A program made the position numbers and the translations under genes. The notes under the pieces were generated by a model. It had not been told where the DNA came from, ran no database searches, and saw only the letters and a program-made list of their open reading frames with translations. From a virus, in IMG/VR virus record IMGVR_UViG_3300030108_005658, positions 1 through 20,929 of that record: a stretch of 20,929 nt of DNA; one strand, given 5' to 3'. Below, piece by piece: positions 16,254-20,929 of this stretch (positions within the stretch are counted from its first letter, which is position 1; each line of letters opens with the position of its first letter).

Positions 16254-18065
16254 TTATTCAGGAAACGATGCACCTGTTGGTTGTATTGTGAAATCTAGTA
16301 CTATAAATTCAGCAGTTCTTGTTGGTTGTAAGAATAATTGACCAACCATTTGATTCCTATCTATGGTATCAGGTGTGTTATTCGTTTCATCCATCACCAC
16401 TCTAAATGCACTCAATCCACTTTGTGATTGAACTTGTTCCAAAAATGGATTAACAATTGCCAAAAATCTTCTTCGTGTTGCCGCTGTGTTCTGTTCAAAA
16501 ACAAGAAATCTAGATGATGAAGCTATAAATTTCTTGACTCTAATTAATAATCGTCTAACATTAATTCTATCCAATGCTGATGATTTTTTCTGTAATGTTT
16601 TTTGTCCAAATACCGTTACACCTTGACCAGGAAATGTTGCGATTGGATTGACGTTTGAATCATATAATGTATCCCTATCAGCCTGAGTTAGTTTTCTTTC
16701 AGCCTGAATTGCAACATCAATACCACCACGATTTAAACCTGCTGGAGCGAACCAAGGATGAGCAACTCTATCATTGAATGCATATATTCCACCTAATACT
16801 ACTGATGGTGGCACCCATCTTTGAGTTCCACTAACTAAGGTATCAGGTACTTTAATCCAAGGCCAGTAAACAGCTGCAAAGTTTGAATCTCTAGTCTCAG
16901 CCTCTGCCGTAACCTCAGTTACATTACTACTATATGGAACAGGATCAAGTATTGCAAAACAGTCTGCTCTTTCTTCACATACATCGATAATTTTTGAAGC
17001 CACGGTGGTATGTAATTTCGATACAATACCTGGAGTTAATATTAAATTAATATCATATTCATCTTGATTTGATAATAAATCTAGTGCCTCTTGATAAGAG
17101 GAAAGTCCTTCAGTAGCTGCTGTTGGATCAAATCCTTGTGTATTATTTTCAGTTATATTTTCATAGAAATTAGCTGGTTTAACTCCTGTTCTAGTTCCAT
17201 TATGATTACCCAATGCATCAAATCCACTAAATCCATCTGCACCTCCCGCAAATCCACCATTAAATGAACCACTACCACTATGAGGTAGAGAAGATGATGC
17301 TGCATTTACTCTAATAGTTCCATTTTCATCTAAATAATCAACTGTCTCACTGACTGAATCAACTCTTACGTACTTTGACTTATTTGGATAAGAACCACTT
17401 AATTGTAAAAATGGTTTACCGGAATCAAATCTTAAAGTTTGAACTTGGTCACCAACCATTTTTGATATAAAATTTGTAGAATTAGGATCTAATGTAACAT
17501 TATTGTATGTTTCTAATATTTGTTTTCTTTTATGTGTATCATCACCTCTTCTGATTAAAAGAGTAAATGTTCCTCTTTTTTTGTTTATATTGGATACCTC
17601 ATATCTAATATTATGTTTAGAACCACTGATAAGAATGTTATTCGTTCTAGCAGTGGTGTCAGAATTATTCATTATTGTCCCATCAGCTAAGGTTGTAAGT
17701 TGAAATGAAACTCCACTTCTACCATCCTCTGTTATATCACCAGCTGCACTACTTGTCATAACAGAAGCGGTAGCTGGTGCAAATGCACCATCCATAATCC
17801 TTACGACCGTTAAAGTGTCTGAATTTCTTAAATATTGTTCTGCAGTGTGTGATGTTAAAAATTGAACTTGAGTTGAACCACTTTTAAATGCATCTCCAAA
17901 TTTTTGTTGATATTCTGCAAATGATGTTACCACAGTTGGAACTAGAGCAGGTCCTTTGACCGTTGGTCCTATTAGTGCCGCTCCTATGTTAGCTACTGCT
18001 GATGGTAAAAATGTTTGATCTATTTCGTTTGTAAATACTCCGGGGGAAATTACTTTTTCGGCCAT
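16254..18065 (-). CDS. 18: Tail sheath protein, short paralogue (603 aa)
   Basis: This is the second gp18-family protein, first in transcription order. It has the same conserved frame as its 760-aa neighbour: VISPGVFTNEIDQTFLP at the N-terminus, SHTAEQYLRNSDTLTVVRIM at ~72-91, a central INLILTPGIVSKLH segment, a NPIATFPGQGVTVFGQKTLQ stretch and a C-terminal VVMDETNNTPDTIDRNQMVG. It lacks the ~160-residue insertion after VVRI. The two genes differ at many third codon positions, so the duplication is old, but an exact match of about 28 bases near their 5' ends may reflect gene conversion or strong constraint. AGGAG lies 9 nt before the ATG. A leader of about 60 nt separates it from an AT element. 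Confidence 0.93.
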   Translation of the reverse strand: MAEKVISPGVFTNEIDQTFLPSAVANIGAALIGPTVKGPALVPTVVTSFAEYQQKFGDAFKSGSTQVQFLTSHTAEQYLRNSDTLTVVRIMDGAFAPATASVMTSSAAGDITEDGRSGVSFQLTTLADGTIMNNSDTTARTNNILISGSKHNIRYEVSNINKKRGTFTLLIRRGDDTHKRKQILETYNNVTLDPNSTNFISKMVGDQVQTLRFDSGKPFLQLSGSYPNKSKYVRVDSVSETVDYLDENGTIRVNAASSSLPHSGSGSFNGGFAGGADGFSGFDALGNHNGTRTGVKPANFYENITENNTQGFDPTAATEGLSSYQEALDLLSNQDEYDINLILTPGIVSKLHTTVASKIIDVCEERADCFAILDPVPYSSNVTEVTAEAETRDSNFAAVYWPWIKVPDTLVSGTQRWVPPSVVLGGIYAFNDRVAHPWFAPAGLNRGGIDVAIQAERKLTQADRDTLYDSNVNPIATFPGQGVTVFGQKTLQKKSSALDRINVRRLLIRVKKFIASSSRFLVFEQNTAATRRRFLAIVNPFLEQVQSQSGLSAFRVVMDETNNTPDTIDRNQMVGQLFLQPTRTAEFIVLDFTIQPTGASFPE

Positions 18066-18124
18066 TGAAGGTTCTCCTAATTAATTTTGAGGTAAAAATA
18101 CCGCATGCATTGATGCATTTTTTC

Positions 18125-18136
18125 ATATATAAATAT
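18125..18136 (-). promoter_or_regulatory. Intergenic AT element, copy 4
   Basis: This is an exact ATATATAAATAT copy (plus strand), extended here to a near-palindrome CATATAT-AA-ATATATG, in the 109-nt gap before the short sheath gene. It leaves a leader of about 60 nt containing a small GGTA-TTTT-TACC hairpin and a strong AGGAG site. It is the most plausible site from which sheath transcription could start. Confidence 0.5.
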
Positions 18137-18174
18137 ATGATTTTAACTCCAAACAATAAATTTTTTTTCAATTA

Positions 18175-18453
18175 TTAAGATTTATTTGGTGTAAATACAG
18201 AGGTGTCTGGATTTAAACTTCCATCTCCGTATTTTTCGGTAATTTTATTTAAGAATTCTTTCTCTTCTTCAGTTGTTTTTTTAAATTGCTCTTGAATATC
18301 ATTTGTTGATTTATCTAATGATATTAATTGTTCTTCTAACCTTAGACGAGCTATATGCACTTGTCCAAAATTTGATTGAATTTCAAAGTATTTGTTTTGA
18401 AACTCTTTTACTTTATTCATTTCTTCTTCTGTGAACTTTACTTCTTCCGCCAT
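18175..18453 (-). CDS. Small coiled-coil protein upstream of sheath
   Basis: The 92-aa protein starts at the ATG at 18453, preceded by GGAGG at 6 nt; an ATG four codons earlier actually overlaps that ribosome site. It is acidic at the start (MAEEVKFTEEEMNKVKEF) and mainly helical, with heptad-like hydrophobic spacing through residues ~10-75 (YFEIQSNFGQVHIARLRLEE). It ends in a short polar tail. No enzyme motif or membrane segment is present. In T4 the terminase genes 16 and 17 lie between 15 and 18; here only this small gene does. I do not recognise the family. A sheath or neck assembly partner is a guess. Confidence 0.8.
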   Translation of the reverse strand: MAEEVKFTEEEMNKVKEFQNKYFEIQSNFGQVHIARLRLEEQLISLDKSTNDIQEQFKKTTEEEKEFLNKITEKYGDGSLNPDTSVFTPNKS

Positions 18454-18477
18454 TATAACCTCCATTTTATTTATGTT

Positions 18478-18489
18478 ATATATAAATAT
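18478..18489 (-). promoter_or_regulatory. Intergenic AT element, copy 5
   Basis: This is an exact ATATATAAATAT copy (plus strand) in the 60-nt gap between the gp15-like gene stop and the small coiled-coil gene. It ends 24 nt before the chosen ATG at 18453, leaving a short leader with GGAGG. Confidence 0.5.
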
Positions 18490-18513
18490 ATATTAAATTT
18501 TCAAAAAAGTAAT

Positions 18514-19392
18514 TTATTTTGTTTTTAAATCTGTGTTTATTTGATAATCCGTTGCATCACCTTCAACACCAAAAACGACTTTTGATGGAACTAGTTCTTT
18601 TCTCATATTTGATATTTTGTTTGTAACTATGGAATTCATATACTCTGGTAATAAATAAGCTTTTGTCAATACATTGAACGTTGACTTAATAAATCTCTCT
18701 CCAGCTTCTGACATTTCTGAAGCATCTGATATGTTTTCTATTACTGATAAAAACTTCAGGTCTGTTGCTCCTCCCCAATAAGTATGACTGTAATCCACAA
18801 AAGACTCTATGATTGGATTCATTTGTTCAATGAAGTTTGTCCACACTATGAATTCATAAGTTATGTCAGAATAAGTTGGCATAGATGTTACAATGTTTTC
18901 ATTAGCTGGTTTTATACCTTGTAAAACTGAAAATCTATCGTATTGATTTTCTTTACTCCAACTTGAATTTCTAACAACACTTACAAACTTATTTTGAACA
19001 TCATGAGAATAAGATTGTCCTGATAATTCATTTCTTGAAACCTCAACTCTTTTCAATACAATGAGTGGTAAAATTAAAGAGCCATTTTTATCTCTTAGTA
19101 CTCCTCTTTGTCTAACAGACTTCCACCTTTCCTCGTTTCCATAATAAACAGGTATTTTAATTACTTCATTGGCCTCTCTTACAGTTGGTTTCATTATATT
19201 TTTAACATGGTTTATCATAGATGTGTCGACATCTTTTAAAGTTATGGAATAATTATCAGAAAAATTACTACCAGGAATAACGGTTGTTTCACTATTACCC
19301 CTAATAGTAGTATTTTTAGTTGATATTTGGTCAACTCTGTTAACTGATTCTTTATTTACCACCTGTTTGTTTGTTATTCTATTAACGGCCAT
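18514..19392 (-). CDS. 15: gp15-like tail terminator / sheath stabiliser
   Basis: The 292-aa product resembles T4 gp15 (272 aa). EVIKIPVYYGNEERWKSVRQ at ~77-96 corresponds to the IRVPITYASKEHF part of gp15. ILPLIVLKRVEVSRNE corresponds to ILPRINLHLVDFSYN. MPTYSDITYEFIVWTNFIEQ with the following MNPIIESFVDY corresponds to the gp15 strand-helix (IKMIYELSIFTRYEDDMFQI). gp15 forms a hexamer that caps tube and sheath and joins the tail to the head. The N-terminal ~60 residues are polar and probably disordered. The ATG overlaps the end of the preceding gene by 11 nt with only a weak GAG site, so coupling is likely. Confidence 0.8.
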   Translation of the reverse strand: MAVNRITNKQVVNKESVNRVDQISTKNTTIRGNSETTVIPGSNFSDNYSITLKDVDTSMINHVKNIMKPTVREANEVIKIPVYYGNEERWKSVRQRGVLRDKNGSLILPLIVLKRVEVSRNELSGQSYSHDVQNKFVSVVRNSSWSKENQYDRFSVLQGIKPANENIVTSMPTYSDITYEFIVWTNFIEQMNPIIESFVDYSHTYWGGATDLKFLSVIENISDASEMSEAGERFIKSTFNVLTKAYLLPEYMNSIVTNKISNMRKELVPSKVVFGVEGDATDYQINTDLKTK

Positions 19393-19762
19393 TTCGTTTT
19401 CTCAATGCTTTTAGTTTATCTTTTTTAGTTTTAACCTTACCTTTAAATTCCTCTGATTTGACTGCATTTTGGTCAACCGTTGATATTGCAATCTCTCTTT
19501 GTATATCTACCTCAACGGCTTTTGTACCTGTCTGACTATCTGTACCTATATTATCTATCTTATTCATCAACTTACCCATCATCTGTTCCATTTGTAAATT
19601 ACCAGTTGGTTCAGGTGTGTAAATATGTTTTCTTTCACCATAGACATCATCTTCCATCACATTACCATCCACTTCTTTTTTAGGTTTTGGAGTCGGTTGA
19701 AAATTACCATCCTTTTCATTAAACTTTGTAATTTTTTTATGTGTTATTCTTTGAACAGCCAT
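19382..19762 (-). CDS. Unknown 126-aa neck-region protein
   Basis: The ATG follows the LamG gene stop directly (TAATAATG), with AAAGGA about 8 nt upstream. The protein is highly charged. It has Lys/Pro-rich (FQPTPKPKKEVDG) and acidic parts, a helical middle with Met (LQMEQMMGKLMNKIDNI) and a very basic end (KTKKDKLKALRKRNGR). It looks mostly extended or helical with no enzyme motif. Its first residues (MAVQRITHKK) closely match those of the gp15-like protein that follows (MAVNRITNKQ), suggesting a shared docking peptide or a local duplication. I do not recognise the family. From its position it is likely a neck or head-tail joining accessory protein. Confidence 0.75.
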   Translation of the reverse strand: MAVQRITHKKITKFNEKDGNFQPTPKPKKEVDGNVMEDDVYGERKHIYTPEPTGNLQMEQMMGKLMNKIDNIGTDSQTGTKAVEVDIQREIAISTVDQNAVKSEEFKGKVKTKKDKLKALRKRNGR

Positions 19763-19764
19763 TA

Positions 19765-20929
19765 TTAATATCCTTTAATTGCTTCCCAAGTTGGAAGTCC
19801 TGTACCATCGGTTTCAAGTGTTCCATTATTACTATTACCTGAATGGTCAATAATAGTATTTCCACTACCTTCATTCATTTTCCAATATCCTACAAGATTA
19901 CTAGCACCTGTATGGTCATAATTAATACCACCATTATACACTTCTTGTGCAAAACTTGTACCTTTGTCTGTATCATAAATAGCTACTTCATCAAGACCAC
20001 AATCCCATCCTCTGTTAAAATCTCCACTTAAATTACGAGCTCCTAACATTAAACCAGTTGTTCCACCACCTCCTTGACTCCAGTCTAAATTATTTGTTTT
20101 AATGAGTTCACCATTCATATATATATTAAGTTCTGCATTATCACCTGTATCTGTACGGTTAGCATATGTTATTACAAAATTAATCCAATTACCTGTTTTT
20201 AATGAATTATCATCATTAAGTAAGTGAGAAAGGTTTGAATTAGTATTAACTCCCATTGATGCATAGGTGGTTCTTATCCTTTCACCACCAACACCAACAA
20301 ATATTGCTTTACTTGTGTTAATACCAAATGAAAATCGTTGGTTATTATTATGTTTTCTACCGAGTGCAAACATAGGTACGGTATCACTTTCTGAAGTAGA
20401 TACTGCATCTGGTCTAACCCAATAAGAAACCGTAAACCCTAATCTAAGGTTAACACCATTGTCATCTGGTTTAAAACCAGTTTGTACATAAGCTCTATTT
20501 CCTTCTTGACCACCGAATTTTATGTTGTAATTTTCAACAACAGGTGCAACTCCACCTCTTCCTTTTTTATATCTAAGTCTATCTATTAAAAGATTATTTT
20601 CTTGAAATACTTTTTTAGCTAAACTTTCATTTATTTGAAATAAGTAATTACTCTCTGGTATTTCTAACCAACTCATCCAATCTAATTTTACATTACCTTG
20701 TTTTTGTTTTGATACTTCTACTAATGTAGGAATTAAATTTGTACTATCCACAATGTCCATTTTTTTAATTTTATCTTCATATAATTTTTTTGTATTAAAA
20801 GCAGTTTTATTTGTTAACCATTGTGATTCTAATTCTTGTTTTAAATTTTCAATAATTCTATCTTTTTCTGCCAACTCATCTTGATATTGAGCTTTAAAAG
20901 ATTTTATATCTCCCACAGGTTTAGAAATA
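19765..20929 (-). CDS. LamG-domain virion protein (5' end outside window)
   Basis: The frame is open to the window edge. A GTG at 20916 is available but has no ribosome site, and codons upstream of it (ISKP) remain open, so the true start is probably outside. In the visible ~387 residues, an N-terminal coiled coil (~10-60, with EKDRIIENLKQELESQWL) precedes a concanavalin A/laminin G-type lectin domain from ~130 to the end. The landmarks are FTVSYWVRP, NWINFVITYANR, ELNIYMNGELIKT, GLMLGARN, GLDEVAIYD and the closing LVGYWKMNEGSGNTIIDHSG. Such domains bind carbohydrate or decorate surfaces. Next to the neck genes, it could be a neck fibre, head decoration or adhesin. The domain call is firm; the role is inferred. 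Confidence 0.85.
   Translation of the reverse strand, partial: ISKPVGDIKSFKAQYQDELAEKDRIIENLKQELESQWLTNKTAFNTKKLYEDKIKKMDIVDSTNLIPTLVEVSKQKQGNVKLDWMSWLEIPESNYLFQINESLAKKVFQENNLLIDRLRYKKGRGGVAPVVENYNIKFGGQEGNRAYVQTGFKPDDNGVNLRLGFTVSYWVRPDAVSTSESDTVPMFALGRKHNNNQRFSFGINTSKAIFVGVGGERIRTTYASMGVNTNSNLSHLLNDDNSLKTGNWINFVITYANRTDTGDNAELNIYMNGELIKTNNLDWSQGGGGTTGLMLGARNLSGDFNRGWDCGLDEVAIYDTDKGTSFAQEVYNGGINYDHTGASNLVGYWKMNEGSGNTIIDHSGNSNNGTLETDGTGLPTWEAIKGY

Noticed and set aside
17989-18171. 60-codon minus-strand frame overlapping the short sheath start
   Set aside because: It overlaps the strongly supported sheath start in another frame and has no ribosome site; its composition is a shifted reading of the sheath N-terminus.

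Overview
The window reads as part of the late (virion structural) region of an AT-rich, T4-like contractile-tailed phage (myovirus). Every convincing gene lies on the minus strand, so transcription runs from position 20929 towards 1. Several products match T4 neck, tail and baseplate families: a gp15-like tail terminator, gp18 sheath, gp19 tube, a gp26-type (T4_baseplate family) protein, a tape measure, a gp53-like LysM protein and a gp27-like hub. The low GC and divergent, partly non-T4 gene order fit a marine T4-like phage. The host cannot be fixed from this sequence.

In transcription order: (1) 20929-18514 holds a LamG-domain virion protein cut by the window edge, a 126-aa unknown protein and the gp15-like terminator. 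(2) 18453-18175 is a small coiled-coil protein. (3) 18065-13952 holds two adjacent sheath paralogues, 603 and 760 aa. (4) 13866-13378 is the tail tube, followed by a strong intrinsic terminator. (5) 13296-12817 is a GH108 lysozyme coupled to a gp26-type tail assembly protein. That protein appears to continue in another frame through a run of seven T (12815 to 11852). (6) 11796-9463 holds a small protein and the tape measure. (7) 9450-2164 holds a 706-aa baseplate/tube-initiator-like protein with a TTG start, the LysM protein and a 1623-aa hub with a long Cys-rich C-terminal extension. (8) 2123-810 is a compact family A DNA polymerase domain without an exonuclease, unexpected in a tail operon. 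(9) 808-1 is the beginning of an acidic protein of unknown function.

Genes are tightly packed, often with 1-nt gaps or start/stop overlaps. The six gaps of about 40 nt or more all carry the same AT element: five exact copies of ATATATAAATAT (plus strand) and one degenerate copy. It is probably a phage promoter or processing signal, although its T4-late-like TATAAATA core points away from the genes. No tRNA, CRISPR, insertion sequence or plus-strand gene was seen, and no stretch over 300 bases lacks a gene.

Most worth following up: the predicted programmed frameshift in the tail assembly chaperone, the polymerase in the tail operon, the sheath duplication with an insertion of about 160 residues, and the repeated intergenic element.
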